From assembly GCA_022564695.1 (NCBI GenBank), contig JADFKX010000029.1, forward strand, positions 1 to 15,821: a stretch of 15,821 nucleotides of DNA, in the 5' to 3' direction. The translations under genes and the position numbers were made by a program. This document shows, piece by piece, positions 1 through 6,707 of the stretch (positions are counted from its first letter, which is position 1; the number at the start of each line of letters is the position of its first letter). Source of the DNA: Chloroflexota bacterium (GTDB taxonomy: Bacteria; Chloroflexota; Dehalococcoidia; SM23-28-2; RBG-16-64-32). The notes under the pieces were generated by a model, which was given only the letters and a program-made list of their open reading frames with translations, searched no databases and had not been told where the DNA came from.

Positions 1-121
1 CATGGTCAGAGAGCGACATCAAGCGGACGCCGCGGTTATAGGCTAGGTCGATGAGCTCAGTGGGTGTTAGTACGCCATCGGAGAAGGTGCTGTGGGTGTG
101 CAGGTCGGCGCGGCTGCCCAT
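1..121 (-). CDS. PHP-domain metal-dependent phosphoesterase, N-terminal fragment
   Basis: Reading the minus strand from an ATG at 121 gives about 40 residues and then the window ends, so this is only the N-terminus. It begins MGSRADLHTHSTFSDGVLTP and ends in RLMSLSDH. The HxH pair in DLHTHS and the downstream SDH are the first metal-ligand motifs of the PHP phosphoesterase superfamily (TrpH/YciV-like proteins, PHP domains of DNA polymerases). TrpH-like enzymes hydrolyse nucleotide phosphates such as 3',5'-bisphosphates. The start codon shares one base with the ymdB stop (TGATG), which implies translational coupling and a common operon with ymdB and rny. The family assignment is good; the exact substrate cannot be told from 40 residues. 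Confidence 0.8.
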   Translation of the reverse strand, partial: MGSRADLHTHSTFSDGVLTPTELIDLAYNRGVRLMSLSDH

Positions 122-891
122 CAGGTGAGTTCGCGATCGACCCGCTGAATGCCAGTCGCCCGGCCGCTCGCTTCGTCAATCTGGATTAGAACGGAGTTGA
201 AAACGACGGGGCCGTGCTCGTCGGTCGTGAAGCGGGCGGGGAGCTGATTGAGAAAGCCGTCGATAACGGGCTGCTTCATCACCCCCAGGATGGAATCGCG
301 CGAGCCGACCATCCCCACGTCCGTCACGAACGCGGTGCCCTTGGGCAGTACCCGCGCGTCGGCGGTAGGGATATGAGTGTGGCTGCCAATGACGGCGCTG
401 ACGCGGCCGTTCAGATACCAGGCCATGGCTGCCTTTTCGCTGGTGGCCTCGGCGTGCATGTCCACTATGATGATGTCGCAGTTTTCGATGTTCGCAAGGG
501 CATTATCGGCGCCACGAAAGGGACAGTCCAGGGAACCGGGCATGAAAGTGCGGCCCATAAGGTTGATCACGGCGACGCCGTTGTGGCAGAGGAAGCCGCG
601 GCCGGGGGCGCCTTCGGGGTAGTTAAGGGGGCGCAGCACGGGAGCTTCGCCATCCAGATAGGGGTATATCTCGTTGTAGCGCCAGATGTGATTGCCGGAG
701 GTGATGATCTCCACCCCCGCCTCAAACAGCTCATCGGCGGTACTTGGCGTGAGACCTTTGCCGCCGGCCGCGTTCTCGCCGTTGGCGATGACTATATCCA
801 GATCGTGGGTGCGCCTGATCTCGGGTAGAAGGCAGGCGACGGCCTTACGTCCCACCTTACCCACAACGTCACCGATTAAGAGTATATTCAC
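121..891 (-). CDS. ymdB: YmdB-family metallophosphoesterase (TIGR00282)
   Basis: This is a 256-residue calcineurin-like metallophosphoesterase of the YmdB family, which in Bacillus hydrolyses 2',3'-cyclic nucleotides and affects RNA turnover and biofilm decisions. The di-metal ligand motifs are all visible: GD at 7-8, NGEN at 37-40, GNH at 66-68, the histidine of DMHAE near 146, and GSHTH at 169-173. Length matches the family. The start is GTG at 891; the same frame is closed by TAG at 907-909, and AGAAGG lies 13 bases upstream, so initiation is probably weak or coupled to rny, whose stop is 60 bases away. Linkage with rny is conserved in many bacteria and supports a joint role in RNA metabolism. 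No catalytic residue appears to be missing. Confidence 0.93.
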   Translation of the reverse strand: MNILLIGDVVGKVGRKAVACLLPEIRRTHDLDIVIANGENAAGGKGLTPSTADELFEAGVEIITSGNHIWRYNEIYPYLDGEAPVLRPLNYPEGAPGRGFLCHNGVAVINLMGRTFMPGSLDCPFRGADNALANIENCDIIIVDMHAEATSEKAAMAWYLNGRVSAVIGSHTHIPTADARVLPKGTAFVTDVGMVGSRDSILGVMKQPVIDGFLNQLPARFTTDEHGPVVFNSVLIQIDEASGRATGIQRVDRELT

Positions 892-951
892 TACCGGGCA
901 TACCTTCTAGGGAGCGGGGCGTCACGGGCTGACGACGCCTCCCCCAGAATG

Positions 952-2487
952 CTACTTCGCGTACTCCACCGACCGCCTTTCGCGGATAACGGTGATCTTG
1001 ACCTGGCCGGGGTAATCGAGGGTCTCCTCGATCCGCTTGCTGATCTCCTTCGCCATGCGGTTGGCGCCGAGGTCGTCTATCTCTTCCGGCCTGACGATGA
1101 TACGGATCTCGCGACCGGCCTGGATGGCAAAGGACTTGTCGACGCCTGGGAAGGCGTTGGCCACCTCCTCCAGCGCCTCAAGCCGCTTGATGTACTGGTC
1201 CATTGACTCGCGGCGGGCGCCGGGCCGGCTGCCGCTGATAGAGTCGGCAACTATGGTGATGATCGCCTCCGCTGACGAGGGCTCCACCTCCTCGTGGTGC
1301 GCTTCGATGCAGTGGATCACGCCAGGGTGGACGTTGTGGCGGCGGGCTAGCTGGGCGCCGATCTGGGCGTGAGTGCCCTCGATATCATGGTCGATCGCCT
1401 TTCCCAGGTCATGTAGGAGGCCGCCGCGGCGGGCCACCTCCACGTTGGCGCCCAACTCGTGGGCCACCATGGCGGCCAGGTTGGCCGTCTCCACGGCGTG
1501 ATTAAGCTGATTCTGGCCGTAGCTGTAGCGGTATTTCAGGCGGCCCAAGGTGCGGATAATCTCCGGGTGTAGGCCCGGACAGCTGGCCTCCAGAGCGGCC
1601 TCCTCGCCGGCCTCCTTGATGGAGGCGTCTACCTCCTTGCGGGCCTTCTCCACAGTCTCCTCGATGCGGGCTGGGTGTATCCGGCCGTCGTGGAGGAGCT
1701 TGGTGAGGGCCACGCGGGCGATCTCTCTCCGAACAGGATCGAAGCCGGATAGGGTAACGGCGTCAGGCGTGTCATCAATGATGACGTCCACGCCGGTGGC
1801 GTGCTCCAGAGAGCGGATGTTGCGACCCTCGCGGCCGATGATGCGGCCCTTCATATCCTCTGAGGGCAGAGGCACGATCGAGGTTGTGGTCTCCGAAACC
1901 ACGTCGCTAGCGAGCCGCTGCATGCTGGTTGCTATGATCTTGCGGGCGCGCACGTCCGCCTCCTCCTTGACCTCTTTCTCGATCTTGCGTAGAAGGCGGT
2001 TGGATTCGTCCCGTATCTCGCGCTCCACCTGGGCGAGGAGGACCTCCTTGGCCTCGCCGGCGGTCAGGCTGGAGATGCGCTCAAGCTCTTGCTTGTGCTG
2101 CTCTTCAAGCTCCCGGAGCTCACCCTTAGCCTCTTCCAGCTGGCCTTCCTTATTCTGGAGATTGCGCTGACGCTGCTCCAGGGAGTCCAGCTTGCGGTCT
2201 AGGTTTTCTTCCTTTTGGATGAGGCGGCGTTCAAGACGCTGGACATCTTTACGCCGCTCTTTTAGCTCGGCCTCAGTCTGCTGACGAAAACGGAGGGACT
2301 CCTCCTTGGCTTCAAGGATAATGTCCTTTTGTCGTCTCTCGGCCTCATTGAGGATACGGGCGGCGCTACGCTCGGAAGCGGCGATACGCCGCTGTGTGAT
2401 TCGTTGTTGAAGTAACGCTCCGCCGAGTACACCCCAGAAGACACCGAGAAGGCCGACGCCGATTGCGATAACCGCGCCTTCCGGCAT
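952..2487 (-). CDS. rny: Ribonuclease Y
   Basis: RNase Y is the membrane-anchored endoribonuclease that starts mRNA decay in bacteria lacking RNase E. The 511-residue protein has the standard order: an N-terminal transmembrane segment (about 4-26), a long charged coiled coil (about 30-190), a KH RNA-binding domain with GRIIGREGRNI at 214-224, and an HD hydrolase domain from about 330 with the metal-binding LLHDLGKA (H359, D360) and a later HHEE. The C-terminus VEYAK is family-typical. ATG at 2487 is preceded by GGAAGAGAGGA, a good Shine-Dalgarno. A near-consensus sigma-70 promoter lies at 2570-2599, so rny heads the operon with ymdB and the PHP gene. Length and all motifs are intact. Confidence 0.97.
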   Translation of the reverse strand: MPEGAVIAIGVGLLGVFWGVLGGALLQQRITQRRIAASERSAARILNEAERRQKDIILEAKEESLRFRQQTEAELKERRKDVQRLERRLIQKEENLDRKLDSLEQRQRNLQNKEGQLEEAKGELRELEEQHKQELERISSLTAGEAKEVLLAQVEREIRDESNRLLRKIEKEVKEEADVRARKIIATSMQRLASDVVSETTTSIVPLPSEDMKGRIIGREGRNIRSLEHATGVDVIIDDTPDAVTLSGFDPVRREIARVALTKLLHDGRIHPARIEETVEKARKEVDASIKEAGEEAALEASCPGLHPEIIRTLGRLKYRYSYGQNQLNHAVETANLAAMVAHELGANVEVARRGGLLHDLGKAIDHDIEGTHAQIGAQLARRHNVHPGVIHCIEAHHEEVEPSSAEAIITIVADSISGSRPGARRESMDQYIKRLEALEEVANAFPGVDKSFAIQAGREIRIIVRPEEIDDLGANRMAKEISKRIEETLDYPGQVKITVIRERRSVEYAK

Positions 2488-2569
2488 CGTATCCTCTCTT
2501 CCTTATTTAGTTTTGGGAGATGTTTCATAGGATTTTCAGCTGGAGCGGCCAATCTGACCACTCGAATTT

Positions 2570-2599
2570 ATCATACGGTGTGCCAGATTGAGGTGTCAA
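2570..2599 (-). promoter_or_regulatory. Sigma-70 promoter for rny
   Basis: On the minus strand TTGACA (2594-2599) is followed by an 18-base spacer and TATGAT (2570-2575). This is the best -35/-10 pair in the window. It sits about 80 bases upstream of the rny start, leaving a leader of about 75 bases. The local sequence is AT-rich compared with the flanking genes. Confidence 0.75.
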
Positions 2600-2687
2600 G
2601 GAAATGGCTAATCTGTTAATCGGTTTAAGCGTTTAATTCGATCACCTTTGCCGGCAACCCGCGATGACCCGGTACGGGCGACCGAAG

Positions 2688-2825
2688 TCAATCGCTCACT
2701 GGTGCGTCCGGCTCCTCGGCAAGCTCTCGCTGGCGGCGTTCAGCGGTCCTGCGCACGGCCCCGTAACCGGAAGTCGCGACGGTGCGGGAAGCCGCCGGGC
2801 GGCGGCGTTTAGGTGTAGGGGTGGA
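2688..2825 (-). other. In-frame open extension downstream of the recA stop
   Basis: After the recA TAA (2826-2828) the same reading frame stays open for 45 codons to TGA at 2688-2690. It would encode STPTPKRRRPAAS, then further residues, ending RRTAERRQRELAEEPDAP-VSD. The composition (Pro/Arg-rich linker then a charged helix) looks like a C-terminal tail rather than random sequence, but no start codon with a Shine-Dalgarno is present. It may be a former RecA tail lost through a new stop, a readthrough product, or chance in GC-rich DNA. Confidence 0.35.
2791..2806 (-). terminator. Weak candidate hairpin terminator after recA
   Basis: Minus-strand GCCGCC and GGCGGC form a 6-bp stem with a 4-base loop, 20-35 bases past the recA stop. 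It is followed by only TTCCC rather than a U-tract, so intrinsic termination would be inefficient. It also lies inside the in-frame extension, so the symmetry may be due to codon content (Arg/Ala runs). Confidence 0.3.
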
Positions 2826-3896
2826 TTATTTGGTAGCGCCTGCTTGGTCCGCAGCCACTGCGGCCACCGGCTCTGGCGGCGCATGGGTGGCGCGAACGAG
2901 GTTTTGTAGCTCCTCGAAGAGCTGTGGGTTCTCTCGCAGGTAGGCCTTGACCTGCTCCCGGCCCTGGCCCAGCTTCCGCTCTTCAAACGAGTAGAAGGAG
3001 CCCTGCTTCTTGACGATCTCCGCGTCCACCGCCAGATCCAGGACGTCTCCCTCACGGCTTATCCCGATCTGGGGGCCGTGGAAGATGATATCGAACTCCG
3101 CCGTGCGGAAGGGGGGCGCCAGCTTGTTCTTCACAACCTTGGCCCGTACACGGCTGCCGATGACAGTACCGTCGTGTTTCAACGTCTCTATGCGGCGCAG
3201 GTCTATGCGCACGGAGCAGTAGAACTTCAGGGCGCGGCCGCCGGGGGTCACCTCCGGATTGCCGAACACGATGCCGATCTTCTCCCGCAGCTGGTTGATG
3301 AAGATGAGGGCGGTGCGGGAGCGGGCCACGGCGGCGGTGAGCTTGCGCAGCGCCTGCGACATGAGGCGCGCCTGCAGCCCGGGCAGGGAATCGCCCATAT
3401 CACCTTCGATCTCCGCGCGGGGGACGAGGGCGGCAACGCTATCGACCACTATGACGTCAACGGCGTTGGAGCGGATGAGCGCCTCGCAGATCTCCAGCGC
3501 CTGCTCGCCGGTATCTGGCTGGGAGATTAGCATATCCTCGATGTTGACGCCGAGGGCTGAGGCGAAGCTGGGGTCCAGGGCGTGCTCCACGTCCACGTAG
3601 GCTACCGCAGACTGGCTGCCCAGGCGCTGAGCCTCGGCCACTATGTGCTGGGCCAGGGTGGACTTGCCAGCCATCTCCGGCCCGAAGATCTCCGTGACGC
3701 GGCCGCGCGGTATGCCACCTATGCCCAGGGCGATGTCCAGGGACAGAGACCCGGTTGGGATGGCCTCCACACTCATCCGCGCGGATGCCTCTCCCAGGCG
3801 CATAATAGAGCCGCGACCGAACCGCTTCTCGATCTGGCCGATGGCCAACTCCAGCGCCTGCTGGCGTCCCTTCTGGCCGTTACCGGAATTGCTCAC
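2826..3896 (-). CDS. recA: Recombinase RecA
   Basis: RecA forms ATP-dependent filaments on single-stranded DNA for homologous recombination and SOS induction. From GTG at 3896 the protein is 356 residues, close to the usual 350. Features seen: Walker A GPEMAGKS near 72-79, the catalytic-glutamate region YVDVEHALDP, Walker B VIVVDSVAALVP, loop L2 with FINQLREKIGIVFGNPE followed by TPGGRALKFY, and a C-terminal domain ending in an Ala/Pro tail. The P-loop is unusual: most bacterial RecAs have GPESSGKT. I chose GTG 3896 because AGGAG sits 7 bases upstream; in-frame ATGs further up would add a 20-residue extension. An extended -10 element lies at 3928-3936. I see no recognisable LexA box. Confidence 0.97.
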   Translation of the reverse strand: MSNSGNGQKGRQQALELAIGQIEKRFGRGSIMRLGEASARMSVEAIPTGSLSLDIALGIGGIPRGRVTEIFGPEMAGKSTLAQHIVAEAQRLGSQSAVAYVDVEHALDPSFASALGVNIEDMLISQPDTGEQALEICEALIRSNAVDVIVVDSVAALVPRAEIEGDMGDSLPGLQARLMSQALRKLTAAVARSRTALIFINQLREKIGIVFGNPEVTPGGRALKFYCSVRIDLRRIETLKHDGTVIGSRVRAKVVKNKLAPPFRTAEFDIIFHGPQIGISREGDVLDLAVDAEIVKKQGSFYSFEERKLGQGREQVKAYLRENPQLFEELQNLVRATHAPPEPVAAVAADQAGATK

Positions 3897-3927
3897 GATG
3901 CCTCTCCTCTCAGCCTGGGCCGTCGGC

Positions 3928-3936
3928 ATAATAGCA
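3928..3936 (-). promoter_or_regulatory. Extended -10 promoter for recA
   Basis: The minus strand reads TGC-TATTAT, a TGN extended -10 hexamer, 31 bases upstream of the recA GTG. The -35 region at 17-base spacing is TTGTTG, a poor match. Its form matches the other extended -10 sites in this window. A recA-specific start makes sense because yggT ends only 87 bases upstream of recA. Confidence 0.55.
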
Positions 3937-3983
3937 TGCGTGGGTGGTGCCAACAAGGCTCGGATGACACTCGCCGCTCGCTA

Positions 3984-4235
3984 TCAGAATATGGACATCG
4001 CCGCCCGCAAGATGATGAACAGGAGGAAGCCCGCTATCAAAGGAGAGAGGTCCATCATGCCGGTGCGAGGCATGAACTGGCGGATCGGGGCCAGGATCGG
4101 TTCAGTGACCTCGTGGACGATGCCGTAGATGGGGTTGTCGGGGCTGAAGCCTATCCAAGAGAAGATGACCCGCATGAAGATCGCGATCAGCAGGGCACCG
4201 ATCAGGAGCTGGACGAAAAGACCTAAGGGTTCGAT
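3984..4235 (-). CDS. YggT-family small integral membrane protein
   Basis: The recognisable core is MRVIFSWIGFSPDNP, then IYGIVHEVTEPILAPIRQF, a short loop, and MDLSPLIAGFLLFIILRA, the classic YggT signature (RxxxSWF..NPI, TDPxLxPIR, DLSPI) with two membrane segments. The role is uncertain; the family is linked to membrane/division and osmotic functions and often lies beside proC and yggS, as here. The first in-frame ATG (4175) falls at the end of transmembrane segment 1. The frame is open to the proC stop and encodes LGLFVQLLIGALLIAIF before that ATG, completing the helix. The best-placed start is ATC at 4233-4235, seven bases after GGGAGGA; this gives 83 residues, normal for the family. Annotators may call only 3984-4175. 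Confidence 0.85.
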   Translation of the reverse strand: MEPLGLFVQLLIGALLIAIFMRVIFSWIGFSPDNPIYGIVHEVTEPILAPIRQFMPRTGMMDLSPLIAGFLLFIILRAAMSIF

Positions 4236-4238
4236 GGC

Positions 4239-5033
4239 TTATCCTCCCAGACGCTTCGCTTTCTCATAAGCGGCCTGCACCGCTTCGATGAAGGCCAGAC
4301 GCGTGCCGGCTTTCTCCAGCGCCCGGAGCCCCTCAGTGGTGGTGCCGGCGGGCGAGGTGACTTCGTTGCGCAGGTCAGCAAGGTGCTTGCCGGTCGCCTC
4401 GGCGTACTTGGCTGAGCCCAGGACGGTCTGGATGATCATCTGCTGGGCCATGTCACGGCGGAGGCCGATGTGGACGGCGCCGTCGATGAGCGCCTCCATG
4501 ACCAGGAAGATGTAGGCGGGGCCGCTGGAGCTGACGGCGGTGGCCATGTTCACGTACTTCTCGTCGTCCACGTAGAGCTCGTGGCCCAGGACGGCCAGGA
4601 CGCGCTGCACCTCATCGCGGGCGGCCTGGGGGACGGCGTCCGTGGCGGTCCAAACGGTCATCCCCTCGCCGATCCGGGCGGGCGTGTTGGGGATCGCCCG
4701 TACGATGGCGTCGTGCTTCAGGGCGTCGCGGATCGTAGCGATGGTGACGCCGGCCATTATTGACATAACAGTCTGTCCGGATTTAATCGATATCTCCCGT
4801 GCCGCCACCGGAAACTCCTGTGGCTTAACTGCCAGGACGGCGATGTCGGCGCCCTCAAGGACTGGGGCCGGCTTGTCTAGCGCCTTGATCTCGTATGTTG
4901 AGCTGAGATAGTCACGCCGCTGGGAGAGGAGGTCGCAGACGGCCACGTCCTGGGGATTCGCGAGGCCATTCTTCAGTACGCCGCTAATCATCGCCTCGCC
5001 CATGACGCCGCCGCCGATGAACGCGAGTTTCAT
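4239..5033 (-). CDS. proC: Pyrroline-5-carboxylate reductase
   Basis: ProC reduces 1-pyrroline-5-carboxylate to proline with NAD(P)H, the last step of proline synthesis, in the cytosol. The 264-residue protein starts with the Rossmann motif KLAFIGGGVMGEAMISG and carries the family landmarks AVKPQ, SIMAGV, VRAIPNTPARIGEG, and the C-terminal dimerisation block SSSGPAYIFLVMEALIDGAV through EVTSPAGTTTEGLRALE. Length is typical. The ATG overlaps the yggS stop by four bases (ATGA), so translation is coupled. Its C-terminal codons GGGAGGA double as the Shine-Dalgarno of the following yggT. Complete, with no odd residues. Confidence 0.96.
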   Translation of the reverse strand: MKLAFIGGGVMGEAMISGVLKNGLANPQDVAVCDLLSQRRDYLSSTYEIKALDKPAPVLEGADIAVLAVKPQEFPVAAREISIKSGQTVMSIMAGVTIATIRDALKHDAIVRAIPNTPARIGEGMTVWTATDAVPQAARDEVQRVLAVLGHELYVDDEKYVNMATAVSSSGPAYIFLVMEALIDGAVHIGLRRDMAQQMIIQTVLGSAKYAEATGKHLADLRNEVTSPAGTTTEGLRALEKAGTRLAFIEAVQAAYEKAKRLGG

Positions 5034-5725
5034 CGCCCGCTCCTCTCGCCGAAGATGGCGCGGCCGACGCGCACGATGGTGGCCCCTTCCTCCACCGCCA
5101 CCTCAAAGTCGTCTGTCATGCCCATAGACAGCTCTTGCAGCCGCAGGGAGTCAGCGAGGCGTCGCAGGCTACGGAATACGGGTCGCAACTCCTCGTCGCC
5201 CCCGGTCATGGGGGCGACGGTCATCAGGCCGCGGACGTCTAGCCCGGGCAGGCTGCGGATCGCCTCCGCCTGGGCGGGCAGCTCCCTTGGTGAGAGGCCG
5301 TACTTGGCGGGCTCTCCGGAAACGTTGACCTCAAGAAGGACGGGCACCCGTACTGATGGAGGCGCCCGTCTGCTGATCGCTTCGGCAAGGTGGAGGGAAT
5401 CCACGGAATGAATTATATCAAACAGGCCCAGCGCCGTCTTGACCTTGTTGGTCTGAAGGTGGCCCACCATATGCCATGTGAGCCGGGGCGATATGTCCGT
5501 CAGCTGCGGCAGCTTGGCCTGCGCCTCCTGAACGCGGTTCTCGCCGAACTGGCGCAGGCCGGCGGCTGCGCTCTCACGCACCGCCTCCGACGTAAACCCC
5601 TTGGTCACCGCCACCAGCGTCACCTCGTCGCTGGAGCGGCCGCTGCGGCGGCAGGCGCTGGCTATCCGGAGGCGCACCGCCTCCACCCGTTCGGCGATCG
5701 TGGATAGGCGTCCGGACGTCTGCAT
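5030..5725 (-). CDS. yggS: PLP homeostasis protein, YggS/PROSC family
   Basis: This 231-residue PLP-binding fold-type III protein regulates pyridoxal phosphate and amino/keto acid pools and has no known catalytic reaction. The PLP lysine is K42 in LVAVTKGF; further landmarks are FGENRVQEAQAK, WHMVGHLQTNK, HSVDS, LEVNVSGEPAKYG, GLMTVAP, and SMGMTDDFEVAVEEGATIVRVG. The open frame reaches 5902, but the upstream 59 codons are Arg/Ser-rich and unlike the family, and they overlap the crotonase gene. ATG 5725 gives the standard length. It lies nine bases downstream of TGC-TATACT, so the mRNA is probably leaderless. It leads the yggS-proC-yggT run. Confidence 0.95.
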   Translation of the reverse strand: MQTSGRLSTIAERVEAVRLRIASACRRSGRSSDEVTLVAVTKGFTSEAVRESAAAGLRQFGENRVQEAQAKLPQLTDISPRLTWHMVGHLQTNKVKTALGLFDIIHSVDSLHLAEAISRRAPPSVRVPVLLEVNVSGEPAKYGLSPRELPAQAEAIRSLPGLDVRGLMTVAPMTGGDEELRPVFRSLRRLADSLRLQELSMGMTDDFEVAVEEGATIVRVGRAIFGERSGR

Positions 5726-5734
5726 TCCGGCTTC

Positions 5735-5743
5735 AGTATAGCA
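5735..5743 (-). promoter_or_regulatory. Extended -10 promoter for yggS (leaderless start)
   Basis: The minus strand reads TGC-TATACT, ending nine bases before the yggS ATG. With a start point about 6-7 bases after the -10 box, the leader would be 2-3 bases. No good -35 is present (CTGAGC at 17-base spacing). Confidence 0.6.
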
Positions 5744-5790
5744 GCGGCCGTGGTGGCGCTCAGCCTGCGATCCTGCTTCGCGGGCGAGGG

Positions 5791-5850
5791 CTAAACCTCC
5801 AGGATGAGCTTGCCTGCGTCGCGTCCTTTTAGTCTGAAGACTGGTTGAAG
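5791..5850 (-). pseudogene. Possible remnant of an MDR alcohol dehydrogenase/quinone reductase C-terminus
   Basis: In a frame offset from the neighbouring crotonase, the minus strand encodes LQPVFRLKGRDAGKLILEV followed by TAG at 5791-5793. The ending RDAxGK(L/I)(V/I)LxV/P is the typical last strand of zinc-type alcohol dehydrogenases and NADPH:quinone reductases. Nothing upstream continues the fold because the crotonase occupies that DNA. It could be a scar left by replacement of a former neighbour, or chance over about 12 residues. Confidence 0.3.
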
Positions 5851-6677
5851 CGGGGCTTGCGCTTTTCCCGGAATGCCGCCAACCCCTCTCGGGCGTCGTC
5901 ATGGTGGTCGGAGATGGCGGTCTTCGCGGCGATTTCGTCCAGGGCGTGAGCGAAAGTCATCTCCGCCGCGTTGTAGACGGAGCGCTTCAACAGCCGCATC
6001 GCCACCTGAGGCCCGTCTGCCAGCTCGCGCGCCAGCTTCATCGTCCTCTCCATGAGCTGCTCAGGTGGCGCCACTTCGTGCACAAGCCCGGACTCCAGCG
6101 CCTCGGACGCGCTGACGATCCTGTTGCGCATGAGGAAGTCCATCGTCTTCGCCACACCCAAAAGCTGGACGAGCAGATACTGGCCGCCTTCGTCCGGCAT
6201 CAGGCCAAAGCGCAGCGTGCCGCTGCCCAGCCGCGCCTCAGCGGATGCGATGCGAAAGTCGCAGGCGAGCGCCAGGGAAAGCCCTGTCTGGATAGCGATG
6301 CCGTTAATCGCGGCGATGGTGAGCTTGTCCAGATTGCGCACCGCCAGGTTGAGCGGCTGGGACAGGGCGCGGAGCCCATCGTACGTCCCGATTGGGGTCC
6401 CGTGTCCGCCGCCGATCTTGGGTACCAGCGCTGTGGCCCCCTTGCTTGGTACAGGGCGGCCCGTTACGTCGTCGCCGGCGGAGAATGCTCGCCCGGAGCC
6501 GGTGAAGATCACCACTCGCACCGCGTCGTCCATCTGGGCCTGGAGCAACGTCTCCACCAGGTCGCGCTTCATGTCCTGGGTCATCCCGTTGAGCCGCTCC
6601 GGCTGATTGAAGGTGATGAGGGTGATGCCGGGGTCGTGCAGCGTTAGTTCAAAGCCACGGAAGTTACCCGCTTCCAC
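5829..6677 (-). CDS. Enoyl-CoA hydratase/isomerase (crotonase) family protein, copy 1
   Basis: A 282-residue crotonase-fold protein acting on acyl-CoA thioesters. Landmarks: LITFNQPERLNGM, VVIFTGSGRAFSAGDDV (oxyanion loop 1), IAAINGIAIQTGLSLALACDFRIAS (oxyanion glycine), and GLMPDEGGQYLLVQLLG. The two glutamates that hydrate crotonyl-CoA in rat hydratase (Glu144, Glu164) align with Ser and Thr here. An Asp sits in PDEGG, as in PaaG-like isomerases and dehalogenases, so isomerase-type chemistry is more likely than hydration. The insert between the first and second loops (about 70-105, Gly-rich) is longer than usual. GTG 6677 is preceded by GGAGG at eight bases. It follows copy 2 by 30 bases, so the two form an operon. 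Confidence 0.9.
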   Translation of the reverse strand: MEAGNFRGFELTLHDPGITLITFNQPERLNGMTQDMKRDLVETLLQAQMDDAVRVVIFTGSGRAFSAGDDVTGRPVPSKGATALVPKIGGGHGTPIGTYDGLRALSQPLNLAVRNLDKLTIAAINGIAIQTGLSLALACDFRIASAEARLGSGTLRFGLMPDEGGQYLLVQLLGVAKTMDFLMRNRIVSASEALESGLVHEVAPPEQLMERTMKLARELADGPQVAMRLLKRSVYNAAEMTFAHALDEIAAKTAISDHHDDAREGLAAFREKRKPRFNQSSD

Positions 6678-6707
6678 AAGTCAGCCTCCATTCCGTGAGC
6701 GTACGCT

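Larger units (their letters stand above)
2488..2825 (-). other. recA-rny intergenic stretch (338 bp)
   Basis: No independent gene is visible here. From right to left (transcription direction) it contains a 45-codon frame that continues recA after its stop (2688-2825), a GC hairpin (2791-2806), a 10-bp palindrome TTGCCGGCAA (2648-2657), then an AT-rich segment with the rny promoter and leader (2488-2600). The plus-strand open frame from 2664 runs into recA antisense and has no recognisable protein features. Confidence 0.6.

Noticed and set aside
1550..2170. Plus-strand open frame of 206 codons opposite rny
   Set aside because: Ser/Arg-rich antisense of a strongly supported gene, with no start signal and no domain; a codon-bias shadow.
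2688..2825. RecX gene downstream of recA
   Set aside because: The extension is only 45 codons and lacks RecX motifs; at most it is a RecA tail.
2664..2909. Plus-strand ORF in the recA-rny gap
   Set aside because: Runs into recA antisense, has no Shine-Dalgarno and shows no protein pattern.
3897..3956. RecA start at 3956 with 20 extra residues
   Set aside because: GTG 3896 has AGGAG at good spacing and gives the standard RecA N-terminus; the longer version overlaps the extended -10 box.
5726..5902. Long N-terminal extension of YggS (start at 5902)
   Set aside because: The extra 59 residues are low-complexity, overlap the crotonase gene and lie upstream of the likely transcription start.
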